64,000 bases of DNA from Acidimicrobiales bacterium (GTDB lineage: Bacteria; Actinomycetota; Acidimicrobiia; Acidimicrobiales; MedAcidi-G1). The notes under the pieces are model-generated. The model was not told where the DNA came from. It worked only from the letters and a program-made list of their open reading frames with translations, and made no database searches. Positions 33,238-41,089 of the stretch are shown here, piece by piece (position 1 is the stretch's first letter; every line of letters begins with the position of its first letter). The stretch lies in contig JAKURY010000010.1 in assembly GCA_022452145.1 (NCBI GenBank), positions 1 through 64,000 of the forward strand, written 5' to 3'. Position numbers and translations under genes: made by a program.

Positions 33238-33388
33238 CGTCGGTCCCCGGGGACTCCAACCACCGACGGTGGCCCTCGGGAACCAGGGCGCTCAGCCGGC
33301 GACCGCGCCTGACCACGCGGAGGGCATAGCCGCCCAGCACGGCCAGGGAGATCCCCCAACCGGCGATCAGGTAGCCGAGATGGGTCAT
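33230..33388 (-). CDS. ccmD: CcmD-like small membrane protein
   Basis: A 52-residue protein with one membrane helix (GYLIAGWGISLAVLGGYAL) followed by a basic VVRRGRR turn, the CcmD pattern. CcmD helps release haem-loaded CcmE from the CcmABC complex. ATG 33388 overlaps the ccmC stop by 4 nt, and its own end overlaps ccmE by 8 nt. Its place between ccmC and ccmE confirms the identity. Confidence 0.85.
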   Translation of the reverse strand: MTHLGYLIAGWGISLAVLGGYALRVVRRGRRLSALVPEGHRRWLESPGTDGG

Positions 33389-34209
33389 GGCGACGCCTCC
33401 CCGGCCGGTCCGTCCCGACCACCGACGGCGGCATCCAGCTCGGCGGGAGACGTCTCGCCACGACGTTCGGCTATGGCCGCCTCGATCCCGTGGTCGATCG
33501 CCGCCTGCTCCAGCCATCCGACCCGGAACCTCTGCAGGATCAGCCAGCAGACCACCAACCCGAAGGCCAGGAAGCCGAACATGAGGGTGAACAGCGTGAG
33601 GTCCTCGATCTTGAGCTCCTCCAGCGTGGACTGCTGGTGCAACGTGCGGTTCTCCCACCATGCCACCGACCTGTTCACTAGCGGGATGTCCAGTACGGCC
33701 ACGAGGGCCACCACGGCCGCCCGCCGCGCCTGGCGCCGGGGATCGGCGGTCGTGCGGCGCAGGGCCAGGTAGCCGGCGAACAGCAGGAACAGAACCAGCG
33801 TGGTCATGAGGCGCACGTCGCCCCACTCCCACCAGGTGTTCCACACCGGGCGACCCCAGATCGAACCGGTGACCAGCACGAGGCCGCAGAGCACGGTGCC
33901 CACCTCGGCCGCCGAATGGGCCATGACGTCCCACCAGCGCGTGCGCTTCACCAGGACGCCGACGCTGGCCACCGCACACAGGAGGTATGACACGTACATG
34001 AGAACGGCCATCGGCACGTGCAGGTACAGCATGCGAACGGCATCGAGCTGGCCGAACTCCTCACCGGTGGTCGGGTGGATCCGGACGTCCGGCCCGGTCA
34101 GGACGAAGGCCAGGACGCCGAGTGCCGCAAGTCCCACCAGGGCGGCGCATCCCAGCAGGCGCGAGCCGCGGGACCCTGTGGTGTCTCGTCGCTCGTCTCG
34201 TCCGGCCAT
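33385..34209 (-). CDS. ccmC: Haem exporter/handling protein CcmC
   Basis: A 274-residue membrane protein with six segments. The tryptophan-rich haem-binding motif reads WGRPVWNTWWEWGDVRLM. MLYLHVPMAVLMYV carries the first conserved His, and WWENRTLHQ the second. CcmC loads haem onto CcmE. The C-terminal 50 residues form a hydrophilic tail longer than usual. ATG 34209 lies 12 nt after ccmB. Confidence 0.94.
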   Translation of the reverse strand: MAGRDERRDTTGSRGSRLLGCAALVGLAALGVLAFVLTGPDVRIHPTTGEEFGQLDAVRMLYLHVPMAVLMYVSYLLCAVASVGVLVKRTRWWDVMAHSAAEVGTVLCGLVLVTGSIWGRPVWNTWWEWGDVRLMTTLVLFLLFAGYLALRRTTADPRRQARRAAVVALVAVLDIPLVNRSVAWWENRTLHQQSTLEELKIEDLTLFTLMFGFLAFGLVVCWLILQRFRVGWLEQAAIDHGIEAAIAERRGETSPAELDAAVGGRDGPAGEASP

Positions 34210-34221
34210 CGGGGCTCCCGG

Positions 34222-34926
34222 TCAGTCCTCGATCAGCACGCCGTGGGCCAGGGCGCCGACCACGGTGACGACCAGGGCGGCCACGGCCAGCAGCCCGGTC
34301 CAGGCCCAACCGTCGACCGCCGCGGCCCCTAGGGCATCGTCGAACGCCCGGGTGGCCCCGATCAGCACCGGCGCCAGAACCGGGAGCAGCAGGATCGGCA
34401 GGAGGGTCTCCCGCACCCCTAGCCCCGAGGCCAGCGCGCCGTAGAGGGTACCGGCAGCCGCCACGGCGACCCCGGCCAGCAGACCGGCCACCACCAACAG
34501 GACCGGGTCGACCACCTCGACCCCGTAGAGCACCAGCAGGCCGCCGACCAGCACCGCCTCCAGCAGCACCAGCTGCACGAACACCGCTGCGGCCTTGCCC
34601 AGGAACAGCGACGACGGTGGGAGTCCGGACATGCGCAACGCATCCAGGGTTCCGTCCGACTGGTCCACCGACGCCGACCGGTGCACGGCCAGCAGGGCGC
34701 TGAGCAGGACCGCCACCCAGAACAGGCCCGGTGCGAACGTCCGGAGGGTGCGATGGTCGGCGTCCAGGGCGAAGCCGAACAACACCAGCACCAGCAGGGC
34801 GAACGGCACCACCTGGTCGACCACCACCCGGGACCGGACCTCTATCCGCAGGTCGCGTGCCGCCACCAGCCACGCGTCGCCCAGGAACCTACGCAGCTCA
34901 GCCACGGGAACCACCCCCGTCGCCAC
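34222..34926 (-). CDS. ccmB: Haem ABC exporter permease CcmB
   Basis: A 234-residue permease with six hydrophobic segments. ARDLRIEVRSR leads in, then VDQVVPFALLVLVLFGFALD, SDGTLDALRMSGLPPSSLFLGK and RETLLPILLLPVLAPVLIG, all typical of CcmB. With CcmA and CcmC it forms the complex that releases haem-bound CcmE. GTG 34926 lies inside ccmA, a 29-nt overlap. Confidence 0.92.
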   Translation of the reverse strand: MATGVVPVAELRRFLGDAWLVAARDLRIEVRSRVVVDQVVPFALLVLVLFGFALDADHRTLRTFAPGLFWVAVLLSALLAVHRSASVDQSDGTLDALRMSGLPPSSLFLGKAAAVFVQLVLLEAVLVGGLLVLYGVEVVDPVLLVVAGLLAGVAVAAAGTLYGALASGLGVRETLLPILLLPVLAPVLIGATRAFDDALGAAAVDGWAWTGLLAVAALVVTVVGALAHGVLIED

Positions 34927-35605
34927 GACCGGTGTCGTCGACCACCACTCCCCCGGCGATGGTCACCACCCGCGGACCCAGCACGGCCACCCGGTCCAGT
35001 TCGTGGGAGGAGACCAGCACCGTGGCCCCGGAGGCCACGGCATCGCCGATGAGGACGTCGACGACGTCGCGTCCCGCCTGGTCCAGACCGGCGTGGGGTT
35101 CGTCCATGAGCCACAACTCCGGTCGACGGACGACCAGGGCTGCCAGCGACGCCCGCCGCCGCTGCCCGGCCGACAGGGTGTGGACGGGTTGCCCGAAGAG
35201 CCGCTCGGCCACGCCCAGTCGGACCATCGCCACCCCGACCCTGTCGGTGGCCTCTTCGGCCGACAACCCCGCGGCACGGGCCCAGAAGTGCACGTTCTGC
35301 ACGACCGTCAGGTCGTCGTAGAGGCCCATGGCATGACCCAGCAGGGCCACGCGCCTGCGAACCGAACGGCGTTCGTGGACGAGGTCATGGCCGAGCACCT
35401 CGACGGATCCGGCCTCGGGCCGCACCAGGCCGGCGCAAAGGCGGAGCAGGGTGGTCTTGCCGGCCCCGTTCGGCCCCCGGACGAGGACGATCTCACCGGG
35501 TTCCACCGTGAGGTCGACCCCGGCGAGCGCTGGGAAGTTCCCCAACAGCGCCACCGCCCCGCGTAAGTCGACCACTGGCACCCCGTCACGGTACCGGTCG
35601 GCCAT
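34898..35605 (-). CDS. ccmA: Haem ABC exporter ATP-binding protein CcmA
   Basis: A 235-residue ABC ATPase. Walker A is [19 protein letters not shown], the signature LSAGQRRRASLAAL, Walker B LWLMDEP and the switch His SSHELDR. ALLGHAMGLYDDLTVVQNV resembles other CcmA proteins. It is the first gene of ccmABCDEFGH. The ATG at 35605 is only 11 bp from the start of a divergent lipoprotein gene. Confidence 0.92.
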   Translation of the reverse strand: MADRYRDGVPVVDLRGAVALLGNFPALAGVDLTVEPGEIVLVRGPNGAGKTTLLRLCAGLVRPEAGSVEVLGHDLVHERRSVRRRVALLGHAMGLYDDLTVVQNVHFWARAAGLSAEEATDRVGVAMVRLGVAERLFGQPVHTLSAGQRRRASLAALVVRRPELWLMDEPHAGLDQAGRDVVDVLIGDAVASGATVLVSSHELDRVAVLGPRVVTIAGGVVVDDTGRGDGGGSRG

Positions 35606-35616
35606 ACCCTGACCCC

Positions 35617-36195
35617 ATGCCCGATCCCCGGAGCACCTGTCGCCGGCTGCTGACGGCGGTCACTATGGCGATCCTCCTGGCCGCTTGCACGGACGATCCG
35701 TCCGACCCGCAGTCGCCGACGTCCGATCCGGCGGAGGCGACCACCTCGATCGTGGAGGTCCGACCGACGCTGGCCGACGAGGGCATCCCGAACTGGGTGG
35801 GCGACGTGGTGAACCTCCACGACCTGGAGGACGGTGCCTGCTTCAACCGCTACTCGTGGGTGCAGGACGATCGGCACGTCGAGCTCGACACACGGGTCCC
35901 CTGCGGTGGACCCCACCAGCACGAGGTCTACCTCCGGACCGAGCACCCGGCCCGGGCCGGGGCACCATGGCCGGGAGACCGGGAGATGGAGGCGTTCGCC
36001 AGGGCGCAGTGCTACGGGGCATTCGCCGACTTCGTGGGCGAGATCTACGAGCTGTCAGAGCTGGAGCTCGGCTACCTCACCCCGTCCAGAACCGACTTCG
36101 AGCACGAGGATGCCCGGTTCCGCGGAATCCACTGCTACCTCCTCCGCGACGACGGCGAGGAGATGGTCGGTTCGGCACGGGACAGCCGCCGCTAG
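35617..36195 (+). CDS. Septum-formation-family lipoprotein
   Basis: A 192-residue protein. RRLLTAVTMAILLAAC is a signal peptide with lipobox LLAAC, so the mature protein is lipid-anchored outside the membrane. After a Thr/Pro/Ser linker come DLEDGACFNRY, VPCGGPHQHEVY and AQCYGAFADFVGE, the paired-Cys pattern of the actinobacterial Septum_form family. The role is not established here. TACCCT 6 nt before ATG 35617 suggests a leaderless transcript divergent from ccmA. Confidence 0.75.
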   Translation: MPDPRSTCRRLLTAVTMAILLAACTDDPSDPQSPTSDPAEATTSIVEVRPTLADEGIPNWVGDVVNLHDLEDGACFNRYSWVQDDRHVELDTRVPCGGPHQHEVYLRTEHPARAGAPWPGDREMEAFARAQCYGAFADFVGEIYELSELELGYLTPSRTDFEHEDARFRGIHCYLLRDDGEEMVGSARDSRR

Positions 36196-36199
36196 CCCG

Positions 36200-36285
36200 A
36201 CCCCCGGGAACCCCTCCGGCCGACCCGGCATCGCGTGGGCCCACCCCCGGGGAGCCCCTCAGGCGCCCCCCGCATCGCGTCGGCC
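36200..36285. repeat. 43-bp imperfect tandem duplication covering the 3' end of the GH63-like gene
   Basis: 36200-36242 and 36243-36285 align with scattered differences; shared blocks are acccccggg, cccct and gcatcgcgt. The second copy contains the last codons and stop of the hydrolase gene (36259). The first copy lies beyond the stop, in the gap to the converging lipoprotein gene. Confidence 0.75.
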
Positions 36286-37464
36286 GGCCAGCAGCAGGGC
36301 CAGGCCGGCCCATGACTGGGGCACGGCACCCAGGCCACCACCGGTATCGGCGTTCCAGTACTCGGCCAGCCCCGAGGCCCACGCGCCGGCCACCGTCGTC
36401 CGGGCCAGGGTGCGAGCCGACACGGGAGAGTGCCGATCCGTGGCCAGGACCATGAGGTAGGCCAACTGTGGCCACACCGGCCCACGCCAGTAGGCATCGG
36501 GATCGAACGACGGTTCGCCACGGTGCACTCCGGTCGGCCCTGCCGGACCACCGTGGGCTGTCGGATCCAGGAGCTGGTCGATGACGGTTGCCGCCCGCCG
36601 CGGGTCGTCCTCGACCAGGAGGGGGAGCAGGCCGTCCAGCGTCCGGGCCCGTCCCGACCCGTCGGCCGTGGGCCCGGCATCCACCCAGGTTCCGGCCTCG
36701 TCGGACCACCGGTCCCCCAGCGCCCCCGCCAGCTCGTCGGACGCGGCGGCCAGGCCATCGTCGCCGACCACGGCGGCCAGCTCACGGGCGTTGAAGGCCA
36801 CCAGGGCGTTGAACCCGACCGGGGCCACCGGAAAGGCGGGGTTCTGGATGGGCGAACCGTCGGATCCGGCCTGGATGGTCGACACCAGCCGGTCCTTGGC
36901 CACCCCCCACCGGTCCCGGTCGAAGCCGTCGGGGCAGCGGTCGTCCCACCGTGGAGAGTCGTCGATTCCAGTCTCCCACGGGTGGCACACCAGGAGCAGG
37001 CCCGACCGGTGGCGGGCCCGCTGGTCAATCAGGAAGCCGACGCCGGCGACCGCCGCGTCCACCACCTCGTCAGGAGGTGGCGACCCGGCACGTACCAGCT
37101 CGGCGACAGCGTGCCCGTACATGGGCGGCTGGGTGATCGACGAACCGTCCCGACGGCCCCAGAGGTCCTCATGGGCGCCGGGCGCCTGCACGTAGTTCAT
37201 GTGGGGGACGAACCCGGACGGGGCCTGTGGACGGAACACCTCGGCCAACTCTCTCTGGGCGCGCCCGCCCTCGCCCAGTGCCTGCCAGATGAGCACGTGG
37301 AAGCAGGAGTCCCACAGCCACTGCCACGGGTAGATCCCCGGGTTGGGGGCTGCGTACCCTTCCGACACCCAGTGGTCCTCCAGCAGCCGTCCCACGGCGG
37401 CCCGGAGGTCAACGAACGATGGGTCCGGGAGACCATTGCCACCCACCAGGAAGCCTCGCTGCAC
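36259..37464 (-). CDS. GH63-like (mannosyl/glucosylglycerate hydrolase-type) glycoside hydrolase
   Basis: A 401-residue (alpha/alpha)6-barrel glycosidase, by motifs. NPGIYPWQWLWDSCFHVLIW near residues 35-55, LVCHPWETGIDDSPRWD and YWRGPVWPQLAYLM are typical of GH63/GH15-like trehalose, glycogen or osmolyte-glucoside hydrolases. No signal peptide, so it acts in the cytoplasm. GTG 37464 has AAGGAG 7 nt upstream; GTG 37446 is an alternative. The glycosyltransferase on the other strand starts within a few tens of bases, hinting at a make-and-break pair for a glucoside. The substrate is inference. Confidence 0.72.
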   Translation of the reverse strand: MQRGFLVGGNGLPDPSFVDLRAAVGRLLEDHWVSEGYAAPNPGIYPWQWLWDSCFHVLIWQALGEGGRAQRELAEVFRPQAPSGFVPHMNYVQAPGAHEDLWGRRDGSSITQPPMYGHAVAELVRAGSPPPDEVVDAAVAGVGFLIDQRARHRSGLLLVCHPWETGIDDSPRWDDRCPDGFDRDRWGVAKDRLVSTIQAGSDGSPIQNPAFPVAPVGFNALVAFNARELAAVVGDDGLAAASDELAGALGDRWSDEAGTWVDAGPTADGSGRARTLDGLLPLLVEDDPRRAATVIDQLLDPTAHGGPAGPTGVHRGEPSFDPDAYWRGPVWPQLAYLMVLATDRHSPVSARTLARTTVAGAWASGLAEYWNADTGGGLGAVPQSWAGLALLLAGRRDAGGA

Positions 37465-38509
37465 GATCGTCTCCTTCCGGCTCGGGCCCACCGACGGTGT
37501 CTCGGTAGTAGCACGGAACTGGTCCGATGCGCTCACCCGGATGGGTTTCGACCTGACCTGGGTGGCCGGTGACGTCGAGCCGGGCTGGACCGACGAGCGT
37601 CCTCTGACGCTGGTGGGCGGGCTCGGGATCGACGCCGGGTTCCCGCCGGACCCCGACGAGTTGGCCGCAGCCCTGGAGGACGCCGACCTGGTGGTGGTCG
37701 AGAACCTGTGCACCATCCCCCTGAACCTCCCGGCCTCGGTGGCCGTCGCCGAGGCGCTCCGCGGTCGACCGGCCGTGCTCCACCACCACGACCCCCCGTG
37801 GCAGCGGGCCCGCTTCGCCCATGTCACCGAACTTCCCCCGGAGGACCCCACCTGGCTCCACGTCACCATCAACGACCTGACACGCCACCAGATGGCGGAA
37901 CGAGGCATCACCGCCACCACCATCCGCAACGGGTTCGAACCCGACCCGCCGCCGGGCGACCGCCAGCGCACCCGTGCTCGGCTCGGCCTGTCACCCGACG
38001 ACCGCCTTGTGGTCCACCCGGTGAGGGCCATCGGCCGCAAGGCGGTGGGTCGGGCCGTGGGCATCGCCGAGGCGCTGGACGCCACCTACTGGCTGCTCGG
38101 TCCGGCCGAGGACGGCTACGGCCCGGAACTGGCCCGCGAGCTTGCAGCCGCCCGGTGCCCGGTAATCCACGCCTCCCAGGCCGACCGGTCCGACCTGTAC
38201 GCGGCCGCCGACGTCGTGGTGTTCCCCTCGACCTGGGAGGGCTTCGGGAACCCCCCGGTGGAGGCCTCTCTGGCCCGACGGCCGGTGGTGGTGGGTGGCT
38301 ATCCGGTGGCCGATGAGCTCCGCGCCCTGGGGTTCAGCTGGTTCGACGCCGACGACCTCGACCCGCTGATGGCGTGGCTGGGGTCGCCTGCGACCCGGCG
38401 CCACGCCCTGCTCGAGGCCAACAGGGCGGTGGCCGTCCGGGAACTCTCGCTGGATCGCATGGCCGATCGTCTGGAATCCCTCCTGGCCGCGGCAGGCTGG
38501 CTCCCGTGA
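37436..38509 (+). CDS. GT4-like glycosyltransferase
   Basis: A 357-residue GT-B transferase. CTIVSFRLGPTDGVSVVARN is the usual opening, with the donor-side GxxxGVS. The C-terminal half holds VHPVRAIGRKAVG, VIHASQADRSDLYAAADVVV and STWEGFGNPPVEASLARRPV, the E-x7-E-like sugar-nucleotide region. The start is uncertain. No ATG or GTG lies close to the conserved beginning, and TTG 37436 with GGGAG upstream is the best candidate. It overlaps the divergent hydrolase gene's 5' end by up to 29 bp. Acceptor unknown. Confidence 0.78.
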   Translation: MPPTRKPRCTIVSFRLGPTDGVSVVARNWSDALTRMGFDLTWVAGDVEPGWTDERPLTLVGGLGIDAGFPPDPDELAAALEDADLVVVENLCTIPLNLPASVAVAEALRGRPAVLHHHDPPWQRARFAHVTELPPEDPTWLHVTINDLTRHQMAERGITATTIRNGFEPDPPPGDRQRTRARLGLSPDDRLVVHPVRAIGRKAVGRAVGIAEALDATYWLLGPAEDGYGPELARELAAARCPVIHASQADRSDLYAAADVVVFPSTWEGFGNPPVEASLARRPVVVGGYPVADELRALGFSWFDADDLDPLMAWLGSPATRRHALLEANRAVAVRELSLDRMADRLESLLAAAGWLP

Positions 38510-38793
38510 ACACGGTCGGTGGAACTTCATCGCCGCACGAGGACCCGGTGCTGGCCCGCCGAGCCTCACTTCGACGCCTGGCCCACCTGGGCCAGCGGCT
38601 CGGGTACCTGGCCTTCGTTGTCTCCATCGTGGTGTTCGCCATCGGGCTCTCCACGGGATTCTCGGACGGCGTGGCAACCTCGCTGGTGGTGCTGCTGGTC
38701 GCCGGATCGTTCGTCCTCGCCCCGGCCATCGTGCTCCACCACGCGGTCCGGGCAGCCGATGACGAGGACCGGGGCACCACCGGAGGCCACTGA
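38506..38793 (+). CDS. Small membrane protein, unknown function
   Basis: A 95-residue protein with two hydrophobic segments (LGYLAFVVSIVVFAIGLSTG and VATSLVVLLVAGSFVLAPAI) and charged ends, probably a hairpin in the inner membrane. GTG 38506 overlaps the stop of the glycosyltransferase gene (GTGA), so the two are co-translated. I see no family motif. Confidence 0.7.
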   Translation: MNTVGGTSSPHEDPVLARRASLRRLAHLGQRLGYLAFVVSIVVFAIGLSTGFSDGVATSLVVLLVAGSFVLAPAIVLHHAVRAADDEDRGTTGGH

Positions 38794-38857
38794 GAGGCGG
38801 CCACATTATCTTCCGCCCGGTTCCCGCTGGCGGGCCCGGTATGCCTACCGTCACAGC

Positions 38858-39445
38858 ATGACCACCACGGCCACCCGATCCCGCATGCCGGCCGCAGAGC
38901 GGCGGCGGCAGATCCTCGACGTCGGGCTGGAGGTGTTCGCCCGCCACGGCTACCACGACACCTCGATGAGCGCCCTGGCGGCAGAGGCCGGTGTGACCAA
39001 GCCGGTTCTGTACCAGCACTTCGCATCCAAGCACGACCTGTTCGAGGTCCTGCTGGCCGAGACCGGCGACCGGCTGATGAGGGCCATCGAGGCGTGCGAG
39101 GTGGAGGAGACGCCGAGGCGTCGGGTCGAAGCCGGCTTCCGGGCCTTCTTCAGGTTCTTCGAGGAGCAACCTGCCGCCTTCGCCGTCCTCTACGGCTCCA
39201 GCCTGGCCGTCGACCCGGAGTTCCGCCGCGATGCCAGACGGGTCCGTGACACCTTCGCCGAGTACCTGACCGGCCTCATCCGCACCGTCGACCACGAGTC
39301 GGCCCTGGCCATGGCTGCCGGGATCAACGGGCTGTCGGAGGGCATGATTCGCCACTGGATGCACGGGCAGCGGACCCGCCCCGCCGAGGAGATGGCCGCC
39401 CTGGCTGCCCGCCTGGCGTGGGGTGGCCTGGACTCCCTGGCCTGA
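38858..39445 (+). CDS. TetR/AcrR family transcriptional regulator
   Basis: A 195-residue regulator. AAERRRQILDVGLEVFARHG, YHDTSMSALAAEAGVTKPVL and YQHFASKHDLFEVLL make the N-terminal TetR helix-turn-helix domain. The all-helical C-terminal domain binds an unknown ligand. TACCGT lies 6 nt before ATG 38858 with no ribosome site, suggesting leaderless expression. The converging NUDIX gene is not an obvious target. Confidence 0.92.
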   Translation: MTTTATRSRMPAAERRRQILDVGLEVFARHGYHDTSMSALAAEAGVTKPVLYQHFASKHDLFEVLLAETGDRLMRAIEACEVEETPRRRVEAGFRAFFRFFEEQPAAFAVLYGSSLAVDPEFRRDARRVRDTFAEYLTGLIRTVDHESALAMAAGINGLSEGMIRHWMHGQRTRPAEEMAALAARLAWGGLDSLA

Positions 39446-39467
39446 GGCCACCGGGCCCCGGCTGGGG

Positions 39468-39959
39468 TCAGTCCAGGGGCTCCGGGGAGATGTCGATGGG
39501 TACCTCTGGCAGGTCGCCAGCCACAATGGGTGCCAGGTGCTGGCGCAGCAGTGCCGGCAGGACCGGCTCGGTCGAGGCCAGGAGCTCGTCCAACGTCCAC
39601 CAGCGTGCGCCCCGGAATGCCGCTGCCTCCAGTGCCTCCAGGTGCCTTGGCCGGTACTCGCCACCGTCGCACCACGCCACGTGGATCTTCTCGTGGCTGT
39701 CGAAGAAGTAGCCACCAAAGGTGAACTGCACGTGCTGGGTCCATATGACCGGCCCCATCTCCACGTCCTCGATGCCGGTCTCCTCGACGAGCTCCCGGGT
39801 GGCTGCCACCGCCGAGTCCTCTCCCAGGTCGATTCCCCCGCCGGGGATCTCCCACCAGGCGGGCTTGTAGGGGTCGAGGGGGTCCTCGGCGTTCACCAGG
39901 AAGATCCGCCCCTCGCCGTCGAGAAGCACCACCCTGGCCGCCGGTCGCCTCAGGAACAC
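39468..39959 (-). CDS. NUDIX hydrolase
   Basis: A 163-residue hydrolase. The Nudix box, within GGGIDLGEDSAVAATRELVE and continuing ETGIE, is complete (G-x5-E-x7-R-E-x2-E-E-x-G). RVVLLDGEGRIFLVN precedes it, and FEEH-like residues follow. It would cleave a nucleoside diphosphate linked to another group. GTG 39959 is the only usable in-frame start after the fur gene. Its ribosome site is weak. Confidence 0.85.
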   Translation of the reverse strand: MFLRRPAARVVLLDGEGRIFLVNAEDPLDPYKPAWWEIPGGGIDLGEDSAVAATRELVEETGIEDVEMGPVIWTQHVQFTFGGYFFDSHEKIHVAWCDGGEYRPRHLEALEAAAFRGARWWTLDELLASTEPVLPALLRQHLAPIVAGDLPEVPIDISPEPLD

Positions 39960-40011
39960 TGGCGGTAGACCTGGTGCCGCTTCGACGGGTCCGTCATGGT
40001 CGGGCGGACCG

Positions 40012-40482
40012 TCATCGGCAGTCGGCGCAGCGGCCGAGCATGTCGAAGCGGTGGGCCTCCACACGGAACCCGCCGTCGGCCGCCACCTCCACCAGGGCGG
40101 CCACCTGCTGTTCGAACTCGTCCGGCACGTGGAAGTCCTCCACCCGCCCGCAGACGTCACAGACCAGGTGGTGGTGGTGCCCGGTCAGCGACTCGTGGAG
40201 CTCGAACCGGGCGTGGTCGTCGCCTGCGTCCACCCTCCGCGCCACCCCGACGTCCACCAGCTCACCGAGGTTGCGGTAGGCGGAGCTCTGGGCCAGGCGC
40301 CGTCTGGCGTCGACGGCCAGGATCTCGGGCAGGGTCAACGGTCGACCGGCACCGGCCAGTACCTCGACCACGGCGTGCCGCGATCGGCTGTAGCGCATCC
40401 CGGCGGCCCGGAGGCGACGGCCCACCGTGACGTGCAGGTCATCGATGGCTCCGTCGTCGACGTGTGGGTGGTCCTCGGACAT
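40012..40482 (-). CDS. Fur/Zur family metal-dependent repressor
   Basis: A 156-residue regulator. An N-terminal winged helix (RYSRSRHAVVEVLAGAGRPL, SSAYRNLGELVDVGV) is followed by the dimerisation domain with HHHHLVCDVCGRVEDFHVP and a C-terminal CADC, giving two CxxC pairs for structural zinc. I cannot say whether it senses iron or zinc. ATG 40482 lies 8 nt after TAGGCT (minus sense, 40491-40496) with no ribosome site, so it is probably leaderless. Confidence 0.88.
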   Translation of the reverse strand: MSEDHPHVDDGAIDDLHVTVGRRLRAAGMRYSRSRHAVVEVLAGAGRPLTLPEILAVDARRRLAQSSAYRNLGELVDVGVARRVDAGDDHARFELHESLTGHHHHLVCDVCGRVEDFHVPDEFEQQVAALVEVAADGGFRVEAHRFDMLGRCADCR

Positions 40483-40545
40483 GGAGGCCAAGCCTAGGCC
40501 TGGCAGCCGGTATCGGGAATCCCTGAGAACGAGTACCGGCCCACC

Positions 40546-41031
40546 TCAGGGGCGTCGACGCATCAGCGCGTTGCGGCGAGTCCGGCACACCAGCTCGTCA
40601 CGCTGGTTGTGCGCCCGGTGATCGAAGGTCACTATGCCCGCGTCGGGACGTGAACCGGACGCCCGGACGGACACCACCTCGGTCTCGAACCTCAGCGTGT
40701 CGCCGAGCAGCACCGGTGCGGGGAACGCCGACTCCTCGAAACCCAGGTTGGCCACCGTGGTGCCCAGCGTGGTGTCGCCCACGCTCACCCCGACCACCAG
40801 GCCCAGCGTGAACAGGCTGTTGACGAGGCGCTCCCCGAACTCCGTCGCCGCGGCGAACGTGGCGTCCAGGTGCAGCGGCTGCGGATTGTGGGTCAGGGCG
40901 CAGAACAGGGTGTTGTCGGCCTCAGTGACCGTCCGGGTCAGAGCGTGGCGGACCACCAGCCCCACGGGGAGTTCCTCGAACCAGCGACCCATCGCACCGT
41001 CGACCAGTTCCGGGGTGGTGGCGGCATCCAT
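40546..41031 (-). CDS. MaoC-like (R)-hydratase family protein
   Basis: A 161-residue hot-dog-fold protein. [20 protein letters not shown] followed by NPQPLHLD is the hydratase-2 active-site motif (Asp and His). [17 protein letters not shown] and [19 protein letters not shown] follow the family. It probably hydrates an enoyl-CoA in a fatty-acid or ketone pathway. ATG 41031 is taken as start; a longer form from 41089 would overlap the divergent acetoacetyl-CoA synthetase promoter. Confidence 0.85.
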   Translation of the reverse strand: MDAATTPELVDGAMGRWFEELPVGLVVRHALTRTVTEADNTLFCALTHNPQPLHLDATFAAATEFGERLVNSLFTLGLVVGVSVGDTTLGTTVANLGFEESAFPAPVLLGDTLRFETEVVSVRASGSRPDAGIVTFDHRAHNQRDELVCRTRRNALMRRRP

Positions 41032-41075
41032 GTTCGCAGTCTGGCCGACCGGACGTGAACCCGCGTCGAGGGCCC

Positions 41076-41081
41076 TAATCT
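41076..41081 (+). promoter_or_regulatory. -10 box of acetoacetyl-CoA synthetase gene
   Basis: TAATCT ends 8 nt before the ATG at 41090, and no ribosome-binding sequence lies between, so the transcript is probably leaderless. Confidence 0.45.
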
Positions 41082-41089
41082 CACGAGCC

